A stretch of DNA of 64,000 nucleotides from contig JAHEBZ010000006.1 of the NCBI GenBank assembly GCA_024641985.1, positions 1-64,000 on the forward strand. The letters are read 5' to 3'. Under the pieces are notes generated by a model. The model did not search any database and had not been told where the DNA came from. It was given only the letters and a program-made list of their open reading frames with translations. Position numbers and translations under genes: made by a program. Source of the DNA: Rhodoluna sp. (lineage in GTDB: Bacteria; Actinomycetota; Actinomycetes; Actinomycetales; Microbacteriaceae). Positions 19,078 through 29,997 of the stretch are shown here, piece by piece. Positions within the stretch are counted from its first letter, which is position 1. The number at the start of each line of letters is the position of its first letter.

Positions 19078-21120
19078 ATGAACTTCAAGAAGATTCTCAG
19101 CGGCCCATTTGTCTGGATTTTTGCCGCAGTATTGGTTTTGCTCATCGGCTCGTCGATGGTCAACGGCAACACCTTCAAAAAGGTCGACACCGCATATGGC
19201 CTTAGCCTGATCGAAAACGGCAAAGCCGAATCGGTGAAGGTGCTTGGCAACGACCAGCGCGTAGATGTGGTTTTGCTTACCGAAGACTCAAAATATGGCA
19301 AGAACGTTCAGTTCTTCTATGTTCAACCTCGCGGCACCCAGGTTACCGAGGCAATCGCGAATGCCCAGATCGCCAAGGGCTACAACGATGACGTTCAAGA
19401 CACACCTTGGTATTTGGCAATTCTTTCCTCACTCCTTCCATTCATCATCATCGGTGCAATTTTCTGGTTCTTGATGTCGGGCATGCAGGGTGGCAATAGC
19501 AAGGTCATGAACTTTGGCAAGTCGCGCGCAAAACTGGTGAACAAAGAGCAGTCGACCGTCACGTTCGCCGATGTCGCCGGTGCCGACGAAGCTCTCGAGG
19601 AACTTCAGGAAATCAAAGAATTCCTCAAGGAACCAGAGAAATTCCAAAAAGTCGGCGCCAAAATTCCTCGTGGCGTTTTGCTATACGGCCCTCCGGGAAC
19701 CGGTAAAACCTTGGTTGCAAAAGCGGTTGCCGGCGAAGCCGGTGTGCCATTCTTTGCAATTTCGGGTTCTGATTTCGTCGAAATGTTCGTCGGCGTTGGC
19801 GCTTCGCGCGTTCGCGACCTCTTCGAGCAGGCCAAGCAGGCTGCCCCAGCAATTATTTTTGTTGATGAAATCGATGCAGTGGGTCGCCACCGTGGTGCCG
19901 GCATCGGCGGCGGCAACGACGAGCGCGAACAAACTTTGAATCAACTGTTGGTTGAAATGGATGGCTTCGACTCGAAGACAAACGTAATTTTGATTGCAGC
20001 AACCAACCGACCAGACATTCTTGACCCTGCACTTTTGCGTCCGGGTCGTTTTGACCGCCAGATTGGCGTTGGTGCGCCTGACCTAATTGGTCGCGAGCAA
20101 ATCTTGAAGGTGCACGCAAAAAACAAACCGATGGCTGCCGATGTTGACTTGGCCGTGGTTGCACGCCGCACACCTGGCTTTACCGGAGCCGACCTTGCCA
20201 ACGTTCTAAACGAGGCTGCCCTGCTGACCGCGCGTCAAAACGAGAGCAAAATTACGGCGGCAACTCTTGATGAGGCTATCGACCGCGTTATTGGCGGGCC
20301 ACAGAAAAAGACCCGCCTTATGCAAGACCAAGAGCGCCTAAACACCGCCTATCACGAGGCCGGCCACGCACTTGTTGCCGCCTCAATGAACAACAGCGAC
20401 CCAGTCACCAAGGTCACAATTCTGCCTCGCGGCCGTGCACTTGGCTACACAATGGTGCTTCCACTTGAAGATCGCTATTCGGTTTCACGCAACCAGTTGC
20501 TCGACCAAATTGCCTACGCAATGGGTGGTCGCGTTGCCGAAGAAATTGTTTTTCACGACCCAACCACCGGGGCATCGAACGACTTCGAGAAGGCAACTTC
20601 GATTGCAAGACAGATGGTCACTCAATATGGCTTTAGCTCATCAATCGGCGCGGTCAGCTTTGGCGGTGGCGGCGAGGTGTTCATCGGCCGCGACATGGCT
20701 CAGGCTCGCGAATATTCAGAGGCAACCGCCCAGCAAATTGATCAAGAAATTCGTGCAATTCTCGATGCAGCACACGACGAGGCATACAAGGCACTAAACC
20801 AGAACCGAGCCATTCTTGACGCACTTGCAAAAGAGTTGATGGAGCGCGAAACCTTGAACCAAGAAGAAATTGCAGCAATCTTCATGGGTGTCAAAAAGAT
20901 TACCCCTCGCGCCCAATGGTTGAGCAAAAAAACTCGCCCGGTTTCGAAGCAGGGCCCGATTGCCGTGCCGGTAAAGGGTTCTTCGGCCGATAAGGCAAAG
21001 AAGGCAGCCGCTGCAGAAGCAAAGGCTGCAAAACCTGTGGCCAAAAAACCTGTGGCCAAAAAGCCTGTGGCCAAAAAGCCTGTGGCCAAAAAGCCTGCAG
21101 CAAAGAAGCCAACCGAATAG
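19078..21120 (+). CDS. ftsH: ATP-dependent zinc metalloprotease FtsH
   Basis: [44 protein letters not shown]; Lys/Pro/Ala repeat tail. Confidence 0.97.
   Translation: MNFKKILSGPFVWIFAAVLVLLIGSSMVNGNTFKKVDTAYGLSLIENGKAESVKVLGNDQRVDVVLLTEDSKYGKNVQFFYVQPRGTQVTEAIANAQIAKGYNDDVQDTPWYLAILSSLLPFIIIGAIFWFLMSGMQGGNSKVMNFGKSRAKLVNKEQSTVTFADVAGADEALEELQEIKEFLKEPEKFQKVGAKIPRGVLLYGPPGTGKTLVAKAVAGEAGVPFFAISGSDFVEMFVGVGASRVRDLFEQAKQAAPAIIFVDEIDAVGRHRGAGIGGGNDEREQTLNQLLVEMDGFDSKTNVILIAATNRPDILDPALLRPGRFDRQIGVGAPDLIGREQILKVHAKNKPMAADVDLAVVARRTPGFTGADLANVLNEAALLTARQNESKITAATLDEAIDRVIGGPQKKTRLMQDQERLNTAYHEAGHALVAASMNNSDPVTKVTILPRGRALGYTMVLPLEDRYSVSRNQLLDQIAYAMGGRVAEEIVFHDPTTGASNDFEKATSIARQMVTQYGFSSSIGAVSFGGGGEVFIGRDMAQAREYSEATAQQIDQEIRAILDAAHDEAYKALNQNRAILDALAKELMERETLNQEEIAAIFMGVKKITPRAQWLSKKTRPVSKQGPIAVPVKGSSADKAKKAAAAEAKAAKPVAKKPVAKKPVAKKPVAKKPAAKKPTE
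21031..21105 (+). repeat. 15-bp tandem repeat (CCTGTGGCCAAAAAR) encoding KKPVA repeats at the FtsH C-terminus
   Basis: Four near-identical units plus a diverged fifth, read directly. Confidence 0.9.
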
Positions 21121-21123
21121 CCC

Positions 21124-21678
21124 ATGTTTGATTCAGCGCGCGTAAAGGCGGCGGTGGTTGAGCTAATCGCTGCCATCGGCGAAGACCCTAACCGCTCTGA
21201 ATTGCTGGCCACCCCGCAAAAGGTTGCCGAGGCATATGCTGAGTTTTTTAAGGGCATCGACATCGATGCGAAGTCGGCCCTGGCCGACACCTTCGAAGCC
21301 GAACACAACGACGTTGTGATTCTAAAAGACATCGATTTCGTGTCGATGTGCGAGCATCACCTGCTGCCATTTACAGGCATCGCACACATCGCCTATTTGC
21401 CAAGCGACCGGGTAGTTGGTCTTGGCCGCCTGCCTAAACTGGTCGAAATTATTGCGGCCAGACCGCAGTTGCAAGAAAACCTGACCGCTCAAATTGCCGA
21501 TGCCCTCGAGCAGGGCCTTGGCACCAAGGGTGTGGTTGTTGTGGTTCAAGCCCGGCATCACTGCGTGATTTCGCGCGGGGCTCGCCAACCCGAGGCAAAC
21601 ACCATCACCATGGCCACCAGGGGTTGCTATTCAGAACCTGCTGCGCGAGCCGAGGTAATGGGTTTGATCTCGAAATGA
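21124..21678 (+). CDS. folE: GTP cyclohydrolase I
   Basis: DIDFVSMCEHHLLPFTGIAHIAY, QARHHCVISRGAR. Confidence 0.96.
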   Translation: MFDSARVKAAVVELIAAIGEDPNRSELLATPQKVAEAYAEFFKGIDIDAKSALADTFEAEHNDVVILKDIDFVSMCEHHLLPFTGIAHIAYLPSDRVVGLGRLPKLVEIIAARPQLQENLTAQIADALEQGLGTKGVVVVVQARHHCVISRGARQPEANTITMATRGCYSEPAARAEVMGLISK

Positions 21679-22526
21679 GTTTTCACCGACCACTCGTGAT
21701 GGGCGTGCTGAATGTAACACCCGATTCGTTTAGCGATGGGGGCCAGTTTTCGTCGGTTAACTCGGCCCTCGACCATGCTCGCCTCTTGGTGATGGGCGGC
21801 GCAAACATCATCGATGTGGGCGGCGAATCTACTAGGCCCGGAGCCGACCGAATTGCAATCGAAGAAGAGCTTTCACGAGTAGTGCCAGTGATCGAGGCAA
21901 TTCACGCAGAATTGCTTGCCAGTCAAAACGGCGATGTAAAAATCAGCATCGACACCATGAATGCGGCTACAGCACTTGCGGCCGTTGCCGCCGGCGCCAG
22001 CATTATTAACGATGTTTCTGGCGGCCTTGCCGACCCACAAATGATTGAGGTTGCGGCTAACACCGGGGCAACTTTCATAATTTCTCACTGGCGCGGCTTT
22101 AGTGCCCAAATGGACCAGTTGAATACCTACCTCGATGTGGCCGCCGACGTTGCTCAAGAACTTCAACTTAGAGTTGATGCGGCCGTTGCCGGGGGTGTGC
22201 AGCGCAGCAAAATTGTGATCGACCCCGGGCTTGGTTTTGCCAAAGACCAGGCACAAAACTGGAAGCTGGTAGCAAGGCTGGACGAGCTAGAAAAGTTAGG
22301 GTTGCCAATTTTGGTTGGAGCCAGCCGCAAACGCTTCATCTCGGGGGTGCTCGACCAAGATCTAGCTGGCGGCATCTCCAACAGCAGGCGCGATTTGGCT
22401 ACCGCGGTGTTAACCGCATTGTTGCTTCAACGCAAACTTTGGGCAGTGCGCGTGCACAACGTGATTGATACCTCAGATGCAATCGCAATTGTGGCAGCGC
22501 TGCGCGATGCCGAAGGCAAACAATAG
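21675..22526 (+). CDS. folP: Dihydropteroate synthase
   Basis: PLVMGVLNVTPDSFSDGG, GGESTRPGADRI; ATGA overlap with folE. Confidence 0.96.
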   Translation: MSFHRPLVMGVLNVTPDSFSDGGQFSSVNSALDHARLLVMGGANIIDVGGESTRPGADRIAIEEELSRVVPVIEAIHAELLASQNGDVKISIDTMNAATALAAVAAGASIINDVSGGLADPQMIEVAANTGATFIISHWRGFSAQMDQLNTYLDVAADVAQELQLRVDAAVAGGVQRSKIVIDPGLGFAKDQAQNWKLVARLDELEKLGLPILVGASRKRFISGVLDQDLAGGISNSRRDLATAVLTALLLQRKLWAVRVHNVIDTSDAIAIVAALRDAEGKQ

Positions 22527-22535
22527 AGTTAACCC

Positions 22536-22934
22536 ATGGCCATCAAACCTCAAACTCACAAAATCAAGCTAACCGGTCTGCGCGTTTATGCGCACCACGG
22601 TGTTTTCGATTTTGAACGCCAGAATGGCCAAGATTTTTACATCGATGCCACCTTGTGGATTTCGGGCAACAAGGCTGCATTTAACGATGACCTAAACGCC
22701 ACCATTCACTATGGCGACCTAGCCAAAGCAATCGTTGACAACGTGAAAGCTCAGCCGGTTGATTTGTTAGAAACCCTTGCCCAGCGCCTACTCGACATGG
22801 TGCTCAACTTTGGTGGCCCAGCTAGCCCAATCATCAAGGCCCAAATCACCGTGCACAAGCCAAATGCGCCAATCGTTTATGAGTTTGAAGATGTGTCGGT
22901 GACCGTTAAAGCTAAGAAAGAATTTCATGGCTGA
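22536..22934 (+). CDS. folB: Dihydroneopterin aldolase
   Basis: LRVYAHHGVFDFERQNGQDFYID; between folP and folK. Confidence 0.95.
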   Translation: MAIKPQTHKIKLTGLRVYAHHGVFDFERQNGQDFYIDATLWISGNKAAFNDDLNATIHYGDLAKAIVDNVKAQPVDLLETLAQRLLDMVLNFGGPASPIIKAQITVHKPNAPIVYEFEDVSVTVKAKKEFHG

Positions 22935-23424
22935 GCCGGTTCGCGCAATTTTGGCTTTGGGTGGCAACCTTGGCAAACGTCGCAAAACTATTCGCTCTGC
23001 CCTGAAGGCGTTGGCTGCAACACCGGGCATCAAGGGCGTTAAGTGTTCGCCGCTGGTTGAGTCGGCGGCGGTCACCGAAGCCGGCGTTGATGAAACCAAG
23101 CCCAATTACATGAACGGCGTTGTTCAAATCGATACAACGTTGAAGCCAAAAGAGTTGTTAACCCAGATTCGTCGCATCGAAACCGAGCACGGCCGAATTC
23201 GCCTTGAACGTTGGGGCTCTCGAACTCTCGACATCGATATCATCACTTATGCAGACCTGCTGAAATCGGGCAAAGAACTAACCATTCCGCACCCGCGCGC
23301 GTTCCAACGAGCCTTTGTGGTGGTTCCGTGGGCAATGCTCGACCCACAAGCTGTGTTGCCTGGCCACGGATCAGTTAAAGACTTGGCCGCGCCACTCCAA
23401 GATCAGGTGTGGTTGTCAAAGTGA
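22927..23424 (+). CDS. folK: 2-amino-4-hydroxy-6-hydroxymethyldihydropteridine diphosphokinase
   Basis: ALGGNLGKRRKTI, WGSRTLDIDIITY. Confidence 0.95.
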   Translation: MAEPVRAILALGGNLGKRRKTIRSALKALAATPGIKGVKCSPLVESAAVTEAGVDETKPNYMNGVVQIDTTLKPKELLTQIRRIETEHGRIRLERWGSRTLDIDIITYADLLKSGKELTIPHPRAFQRAFVVVPWAMLDPQAVLPGHGSVKDLAAPLQDQVWLSK

Positions 23425-23954
23425 AGCCAACTCGCGTTTCAACTCTGCTCGGCTGGGCGATCTCGGCTATAACCGCCGGTTTTTTGCTTCCAAAAATTAT
23501 CATCGCTGGTGGTGGCCAAACACCACAGGCTGGCTTAAACATTATTTTGACTCTGCCCATAATCGGCATGCTGCTGTTGGCCTTTGCCATCCCCATGCTT
23601 CGATATCGCGCGGGTTTAGCCAAAGTTGCTAAAGCGGCGGGCCAGGCTAGGCCAAATCGCCCAAATCCCTTTTATGCGGTGCGATTGGTGGTTTTGTCTA
23701 AGGCAATCGCAATCTCGGGCTCAATTTTCTTCGGATGGTATTTGGGTGTGGTTTGGCTTCAGGCCACCGCGCCGGTTCTCACCGATGCAATCTGGCCAAA
23801 CTTGACCGCCGCCATAGGTGCCCTTTTCATGTCTGCGGTAGCCATAGTGGTTGAGCGAATTTGCCGAATTTCTGACTCGGATTCAGCGCCTTCGACGCAA
23901 TCAAAGGCGCAACCAGAGGGGCGCACCGGCTCCACCGAAGTGACCCCCGCTTAG
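23409..23954 (+). CDS. DUF3180-like membrane protein
   Basis: Four hydrophobic segments, position right after folK; start codon uncertain (GTG 23409 or 23421). Confidence 0.75.
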   Translation: MVVKVKPTRVSTLLGWAISAITAGFLLPKIIIAGGGQTPQAGLNIILTLPIIGMLLLAFAIPMLRYRAGLAKVAKAAGQARPNRPNPFYAVRLVVLSKAIAISGSIFFGWYLGVVWLQATAPVLTDAIWPNLTAAIGALFMSAVAIVVERICRISDSDSAPSTQSKAQPEGRTGSTEVTPA

Positions 23955-23957
23955 CCT

Positions 23958-24662
23958 ATGAACGGCAGGCTTTCGGTTGGAATCATCGGCGCAGGGCCGG
24001 TGGGTGTGGTCTTGGGGCAGGCGCTGGCCTCGGCAGGGCATCAAATTGTTGGTTTTGCGTCTACCGACCAAGAGCGCATCGAGCGAGCAGAATCGATGTT
24101 GCCCGGTGTGCCGGTTCTCACCATTCCAGTGGTCATCGAAAAGGCCGATCTGGTGCTGCTAGCAATTCCAGCCGACCAACTTAGCCCAACCATTTTGGGC
24201 CTTAGCCAAGCCAAGGCCTGGCATGCCGGCCAGTTGGTGGCTCATACCGCCGGCCAGTTTGGTTTCACCATTTTAAGCTCGGCCATGCAGCAGGGGGTTA
24301 TTCCGCTTGCCATTCATCCGGCCATCACATTCACCGGAACCAGCATCGACTTGACTCGAATTCGGGAAAGTTATTTTGCAGTCTCGGCCCCAAATGTGGC
24401 GCTGCCGATCGCTCAAGCCTTGGTAATCGAAATGGGTGCCGAGCCAGTGGTTATCAGCGAAGAAGACAGGGCAAACTACTTCGAGGCTATTTCGGTAGCC
24501 ACCAATTTTTCGAAGATAATTGTGAATCAAGCAATTGGGTTGCTCGAATCTGTGGGCATCGAAAACCCCCGCGGTGTTCTTGGGCCCGTGATTCGAAGTG
24601 CCGTTGAAGAGGCGATTGCCGATGGCCACGTGCCGCTTGATCCCGAAAGTTTGCTCGACTAA
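23958..24662 (+). CDS. Rossmann-fold / DUF2520 domain protein (PanE/ProC-like)
   Basis: VGIIGAGPVGVVLGQALASAGH; DUF2520-like C-terminus; precedes panC. Confidence 0.8.
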   Translation: MNGRLSVGIIGAGPVGVVLGQALASAGHQIVGFASTDQERIERAESMLPGVPVLTIPVVIEKADLVLLAIPADQLSPTILGLSQAKAWHAGQLVAHTAGQFGFTILSSAMQQGVIPLAIHPAITFTGTSIDLTRIRESYFAVSAPNVALPIAQALVIEMGAEPVVISEEDRANYFEAISVATNFSKIIVNQAIGLLESVGIENPRGVLGPVIRSAVEEAIADGHVPLDPESLLD

Positions 24663-25513
24663 TGCGCACCGTAATCTTGGCAAACGAACTGGCCGCTGCA
24701 GTTGCAAGCGCAAAGGCTGCTGGCAAAAAAGTTGCCCTGGTGCCCACTATGGGTGCGCTGCACGAGGGGCACCTATCGCTCATTGCTCAAGCCAAAAAAC
24801 GAGCCGAGTTTGTGGTTGTTTCGATTTTTGTGAACCCGCTTCAGTTTGGGCAGGGCGAAGATTTCGCCAAATATCCGCGAACTCTAGAAGCCGATGCAAA
24901 ACTGCTGGCTGAGGTTTCGGCCGACTTGCTATTTGCGCCGACAGCCGATGTGGTTTATCCAAACCAAGTTGCCGGGGCAACCCAGCCAGCGGCCAAGAGC
25001 GCTGGCCCGGTTGGCGAAATTTTAGAGGGAGCCATTCGCCCTGGTCATTTCGATGGCATGCTCACGGTAGTGGCCAGACTTTTTGATCTATGCCAACCCG
25101 ACATCGCTGTTTTTGGCGCTAAAGATGCCCAGCAACTGTTTTTGATTCGTCGCATGGCCGCAACCGACTACCCTCACCTAGAAATCATCGAGGCCGAAAC
25201 CGTTCGCGAACCTAGTGGTTTGGCGATGTCGAGCCGCAATCGCTACCTCGATTCAGAGCATCTCGAGCTGGCCAAGCAACTATCGGCGGCGCTGCGCTTT
25301 GCAAAGCAAAAGGCAAACACACCCGAGCAGGCTCTCGAATCGGCAAGAGCCGTGATGGCTAAGTCGCCTGCGGCTAAACTTGAATACATTGCGCTGGTCG
25401 ATTGCGATAGCTTTGGCGAGATCCAAGCTGGGTTTAAAGGCCGAGCGCTTTTGCTCATCGCTGCAAGGGTGGGCCAAACCCGACTTATCGACAACATCGA
25501 AATCGTTTTTTAG
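24662..25513 (+). CDS. panC: Pantoate--beta-alanine ligase
   Basis: VPTMGALHEGHLSLI, FVNPLQFGQGEDFAKYPRT, FGAKDAQQLF. Confidence 0.96.
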   Translation: MRTVILANELAAAVASAKAAGKKVALVPTMGALHEGHLSLIAQAKKRAEFVVVSIFVNPLQFGQGEDFAKYPRTLEADAKLLAEVSADLLFAPTADVVYPNQVAGATQPAAKSAGPVGEILEGAIRPGHFDGMLTVVARLFDLCQPDIAVFGAKDAQQLFLIRRMAATDYPHLEIIEAETVREPSGLAMSSRNRYLDSEHLELAKQLSAALRFAKQKANTPEQALESARAVMAKSPAAKLEYIALVDCDSFGEIQAGFKGRALLLIAARVGQTRLIDNIEIVF

Positions 25514-25515
25514 GA

Positions 25516-27021
25516 GTGCGCGTGAGCGACGAAAACTTGACTGCCGAACAAGAGCAAGAGCAAGACCTGCCTGAGCAGATTGCTGTTCGCCTTGCTAAGC
25601 GCGAGCGCCTAAACGAGATGGGCGGCGCCTACCCGGTGAGCGTGCCGATCACCCACACCATCGATCAGGTGCGCGAGGCATACCCGGCGCTTGAAATTGA
25701 TGTTGCAACCGGCGAGAAGGTTGCCCTTGCGGGTCGAATCGTGTTTCAGCGAAACACCGGCAAACTTTGTTTTGCAACTTTGCAGGCGGGTTCGGGCAAG
25801 CGAATTCAGGCCATGCTTTCGCTCGATAAAGTTGGCGAATCTCGTCTCGAAGAATATAAAGAACTGGTCGACCTCGGCGATCACCTGTTCGTTGCCGGCG
25901 AGGTAATCACCTCGAAGCGCGGCGAGCTTTCGATTTTGGTAGATGAATGGCAAATGGCGGCAAAAACAATTCGCCCGCTGCCTAACCTGCACAACGAACT
26001 TGGCGAGGAATACCGCGTTCGCCACCGCTACATCGACCTAATCGTGCGTGACCGTGCCCGCGAAGTGGTTCAGATTCGCTCGAAGGTTATGCAGTCGATG
26101 CGCCGCACCTTCGAAGCCGAAAACTTTCTCGAGGTTGAGACACCGATGCTGCAAACCATTCACGGTGGCGCTTCGGCTCGACCTTTCAAGACTCACTCAA
26201 ACGCATTCGACACCGAACTGTTTTTGCGCATCGCGCCAGAGCTCTTCTTGAAGCGCGCCGTGGTTGGTGGCATCGATAGGGTGTTCGAGATTAACCGCAA
26301 CTTTAGAAACGAGGGCGCCGACCGCACTCACTCACCCGAGTTCGCGATGCTCGAGGCATACCAGGCTTATGGCGATTACAACTCGATCGCCGATCTAACC
26401 CAAAAACTGATTCAAAATGCAGCTATGGATGTTTTTGGCACACACCAGGTTGAGTTCGAGGATGGCAGCATCAATGACCTCGGCGGTCAGTGGCCGCGCA
26501 TCTCGATGTATGAATCTCTTTCTGAGGCTTGTGGCAAGACCATAACGCCAGAGACCCCGATGGCCGAGCTCAAGGCTTTGGCCAAGTCTGTCGACATCGA
26601 AATTGAGCACCCGCTGCCCGGCAAATATGTAGAAGAATTGTGGGAGCACTTCGTGAAGGGTGACCTAGTCAACCCAACTTTCGTGATTGATTTTCCGGTT
26701 GACACCTCACCGCTAACCCGCGAGCACCGCTCGAAGGCAGGCGTTGTAGAAAAGTGGGATCTCTACATTCGCGGCTACGAGCAGGCCACCGGCTATTCGG
26801 AGTTGGTAGACCCAGTTATTCAGCGCGCTCGCTTTGTTGAGCAGGTTACTTTGGCTGCCGCCGGCGACCCCGAGGCTATGAAGCTCGATGAAGACTTCTT
26901 GAAAGCGCTCGAGTTTGGCATGCCGCCATCGGGTGGCATGGGCATGGGCATCGACCGCTTGCTAATGAGCCTTACCGGTTTGGGCATTCGCGAAACCATC
27001 ATGTTCCCGCTCGTGAAATAA
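25516..27021 (+). CDS. lysS: Lysine--tRNA ligase (class II)
   Basis: RHRYIDLIV, FEINRNFRNEGADRTHSPEFAMLEAYQAYGDY, GMGIDRLLMSLTG; start GTG 25516 or 25522. Confidence 0.96.
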   Translation: MRVSDENLTAEQEQEQDLPEQIAVRLAKRERLNEMGGAYPVSVPITHTIDQVREAYPALEIDVATGEKVALAGRIVFQRNTGKLCFATLQAGSGKRIQAMLSLDKVGESRLEEYKELVDLGDHLFVAGEVITSKRGELSILVDEWQMAAKTIRPLPNLHNELGEEYRVRHRYIDLIVRDRAREVVQIRSKVMQSMRRTFEAENFLEVETPMLQTIHGGASARPFKTHSNAFDTELFLRIAPELFLKRAVVGGIDRVFEINRNFRNEGADRTHSPEFAMLEAYQAYGDYNSIADLTQKLIQNAAMDVFGTHQVEFEDGSINDLGGQWPRISMYESLSEACGKTITPETPMAELKALAKSVDIEIEHPLPGKYVEELWEHFVKGDLVNPTFVIDFPVDTSPLTREHRSKAGVVEKWDLYIRGYEQATGYSELVDPVIQRARFVEQVTLAAAGDPEAMKLDEDFLKALEFGMPPSGGMGMGIDRLLMSLTGLGIRETIMFPLVK

Positions 27022-27059
27022 CCAAGCAAACTCTCAGCAAACAAAGTTAGGCTCAGAAC

Positions 27060-27287
27060 ATGGATCTTCAAATTCTTTGGGATGCCCTGCTTGCGCTGGT
27101 GCCACCACTGGCAGTGGGGTTTTTGTTCTATGTGATTATGCGTGGCATTTTGCGCGCAGATGCGACCGAGCGCCGCGTTTATGCCGAAATGGAAACGCAA
27201 ATGCGCGCAGACCTGGCGAAGCAGTCAGAAGGGCAAGCGAAGCAGTCAGAAGGCCAAGCGAAGCAGGTAAAAGAGTCGAAAAACTGA
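27060..27287 (+). CDS. Small single-TM protein with repeated KQSEGQA tail
   Basis: Hydrophobic N-terminus then acidic/basic helix; 21-bp repeats. Confidence 0.65.
   Translation: MDLQILWDALLALVPPLAVGFLFYVIMRGILRADATERRVYAEMETQMRADLAKQSEGQAKQSEGQAKQVKESKN
27216..27266 (+). repeat. 21-bp tandem repeat (GCGAAGCAGTCAGAAGGSCAA), about 2.4 copies
   Basis: Read directly at 27216, 27237, and partially at 27258. Confidence 0.9.
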
Positions 27288-27420
27288 CTCAATCTGGCTG
27301 GGTGTTTGAAGCCACGCAAGTTGCAGATTAACCCCAAAGCGAACACGCCCCAATCTGCTCGAAGAGCGACCTAACATCTTTAGTAGACGGCTATACCTTT
27401 AGCCGGCACAAGGAGTAAAG

Positions 27421-29934
27421 ATGTTCGAGAAATTCACCGACAAAGCCCGTCGAGTTGTTGTGCTTGCCCAAGAAGAGGCAAAACTGCTGAACCACAACTA
27501 CATTGGCACCGAGCACATTTTGTTGGGTCTCATTCACGAGGGTGAGGGCGTTGCAGCCAAGGCTCTCGAGTCACTTGGCATAGACCTAGCAGCTGTTCGC
27601 GAGCAAGTTCAAGAGATCATCGGCCAGGGCCAGCAGGCACCTTCGGGTCACATTCCGTTTACCCCACGCGCCAAAAAGGTGCTCGAGCTATCGCTTCGCG
27701 AGGCACTGCAGTTGGGCCACTCATACATTGGCACCGAGCACTTGCTCTTGGGCTTGATACGCGAAGGCGAGGGCGTTGCCGCTCAGGTGCTAACCAAGCT
27801 TGGCGCCGACACAAACAAGGTTCGCCAGCAGGTCATTCAATTGCTTTCGGGTTTTCAGGGCAAAGAAACCGTTGCCGTTGGCGGCGACAACAACGAAAAG
27901 CAAAAGGGCTCACAAATTCTTGACCAGTTTGGTCGCAACCTCACGCAGGCCGCCGCCGATGGCAAACTCGACCCAGTTATTGGGCGCGAGCGCGAAATCG
28001 AGCGCGTAATGCAGATTCTTTCGCGCCGCTCAAAGAACAACCCAATCTTGATCGGTGAGCCTGGCGTTGGCAAGACCGCGGTTGTTGAGGGCTTGGCTCA
28101 GGCAATTGTGAACGGCAATGTGCCAGAAACCCTTAAGGGCAAGCAGCTTTATACCCTCGACATGGGCTCGCTTATCGCCGGCTCGCGCTACCGCGGAGAC
28201 TTTGAAGAGCGGCTCAAGAAGGTAACCAAAGAGATTCGCACCCGCGGCGACATCATCACATTCATCGACGAAATTCACACTCTGGTTGGCGCTGGCGCTG
28301 CCGAGGGTGCCATCGATGCCGCTTCAATTCTGAAACCATTGCTGGCTCGAGGCGAGCTTCAAACTATTGGCGCCACCACCCTCGATGAATACCGCAAGCA
28401 CTTCGAAAAAGATGCCGCGCTAACCCGCAGGTTCCAGCAGGTCATGGTTAACGAGCCAAGCCTTCCGCAGGCAATCAACATTTTGAAGGGCCTTCGCGAC
28501 CGCTATGAGGTGCACCACAAGGTGTCAATCACCGATGGCGCCTTGGTTGCGGCTGCTCAGCTTTCAGATCGCTACATCACCGACCGCTTTTTGCCAGACA
28601 AGGCAATCGACCTAATCGACGAAGCCGGCGCTCGCCTTCGCCTCTCGATTCTGTCTTCGCCACCCGAGCTTCGCGAGATCGAAGAGCGCATTGTGGCCGC
28701 CAAGGTTGCCAAAGAGCAGGCCATCGAGAACCAAGAGTTCGAGCTGGCAGCATCAAAGCGCGACGAAGAAAAGAAGCTTAATGTCGAGCGCATCAAGATG
28801 GAAAAGCAATATCGTGCGGGCAACGTTGCCGCTCAGGGCCTTGTCGACGAAGGTTTGATCGCCGAGGTTTTGGCTCAGGCAACCGGAATTCCGGTTTTCA
28901 AGCTAACCGAAGAAGAGAGCGCCAAGCTCATTTTCATGGAAGACGAGTTGCACAAGCGCGTGATTGGCCAAGAAGATGCCATCGCCGCCATCTCAAAGTC
29001 GATTCGCCGTCAGCGCGCGGGCCTAAAAGACCCGAACCGCCCATCTGGTTCGTTTATTTTTGCCGGCCCTACCGGAGTCGGAAAAACCGAGCTTGCCAAG
29101 GCTTTGGCCGAGTTCCTATTCGACGACGAGGGTGCGCTTATCTCGCTCGACATGTCTGAATACGGCGAAAAGCACACTGTCAGCCGCCTATTTGGTGCCC
29201 CTCCGGGCTTTGTTGGCTTCGAAGAGGGTGGGCAGCTAACCGAAAAGGTTCGCCGCAAGCCGTTCTCGGTGGTGCTATTCGACGAGATTGAAAAGGCTCA
29301 CCCCGACATCTTCAACTCGCTGCTTCAGATTCTTGAAGAGGGCCGCCTCACCGATGGCCAGGGCCGCGTTGTTGACTTCAAGAACACCATCATCATCATG
29401 ACCACCAACCTCGGCACTCGCGACATTTCGCGTGGCACCATGGGCTTCTCGCTCGAGGGCGATCACGCCAACGATTATGAGCGCATGAAGGGCAAGGTCA
29501 ACGAAGAACTCAAGAAGAGCTTCAAGCCTGAGTTCTTGAACCGTGTCGATGAGACCATCGTGTTCCCTCAGCTAACCAAGCCAGAGTTGGTTCAAATAGT
29601 CGATCTGTTCATCAAGCGCCTTTCGGTTCGCCTCGAAGACCGCGACATGACAATCACCATTTCGCAGGCTGCCAAAGACCGCCTAATCGAAATCGGCTTC
29701 GACCCAACCCTGGGCGCCCGACCATTGCGTCGTGCGGTGCAGCGCGAAATCGAAGACAAACTGTCTGAGCAAATTCTGCACGGCCAGCTGTTAAACGCGT
29801 CGCACGTTACTGTCGATTTTGTGGGCAGTGAGTTTGTGTTCGTTAGCAAGCAACGCGAAGCGGTGGGTGCGGTTGCGGTTTCTGCTCCAATTTCAGAGCA
29901 GCAAATTAACCCAATCGACGACCAAGGCTTCTAA
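27421..29934 (+). CDS. clpC: ATP-dependent Clp protease ATP-binding subunit ClpC
   Basis: [21 protein letters not shown], two Walker A sites ([16 protein letters not shown]), UVR-like middle region. Confidence 0.97.
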   Translation: MFEKFTDKARRVVVLAQEEAKLLNHNYIGTEHILLGLIHEGEGVAAKALESLGIDLAAVREQVQEIIGQGQQAPSGHIPFTPRAKKVLELSLREALQLGHSYIGTEHLLLGLIREGEGVAAQVLTKLGADTNKVRQQVIQLLSGFQGKETVAVGGDNNEKQKGSQILDQFGRNLTQAAADGKLDPVIGREREIERVMQILSRRSKNNPILIGEPGVGKTAVVEGLAQAIVNGNVPETLKGKQLYTLDMGSLIAGSRYRGDFEERLKKVTKEIRTRGDIITFIDEIHTLVGAGAAEGAIDAASILKPLLARGELQTIGATTLDEYRKHFEKDAALTRRFQQVMVNEPSLPQAINILKGLRDRYEVHHKVSITDGALVAAAQLSDRYITDRFLPDKAIDLIDEAGARLRLSILSSPPELREIEERIVAAKVAKEQAIENQEFELAASKRDEEKKLNVERIKMEKQYRAGNVAAQGLVDEGLIAEVLAQATGIPVFKLTEEESAKLIFMEDELHKRVIGQEDAIAAISKSIRRQRAGLKDPNRPSGSFIFAGPTGVGKTELAKALAEFLFDDEGALISLDMSEYGEKHTVSRLFGAPPGFVGFEEGGQLTEKVRRKPFSVVLFDEIEKAHPDIFNSLLQILEEGRLTDGQGRVVDFKNTIIIMTTNLGTRDISRGTMGFSLEGDHANDYERMKGKVNEELKKSFKPEFLNRVDETIVFPQLTKPELVQIVDLFIKRLSVRLEDRDMTITISQAAKDRLIEIGFDPTLGARPLRRAVQREIEDKLSEQILHGQLLNASHVTVDFVGSEFVFVSKQREAVGAVAVSAPISEQQINPIDDQGF

Positions 29935-29953
29935 GCCTGCAGCGCGAAATTCG

Positions 29954-29981
29954 GCCCCCGCTCACCTGAGTGGGGGCTTTT
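29954..29981 (+). terminator. Intrinsic terminator of clpC
   Basis: GCCCCCGCTCA-CC-TGAGTGGGGGC followed by TTTT. Confidence 0.88.
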
Positions 29982-29997
29982 CGCTAACCTAGAACCT

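Noticed and set aside
19605-20201. Several overlapping minus-strand ORFs across ftsH
   Set aside because: Antisense shadows of a strongly conserved gene in GC-rich sequence, no family features
20742-21332. 196-aa minus-strand ORF with [11 protein letters not shown] repeats
   Set aside because: Mirror image of the FtsH tail repeat; no independent coding support
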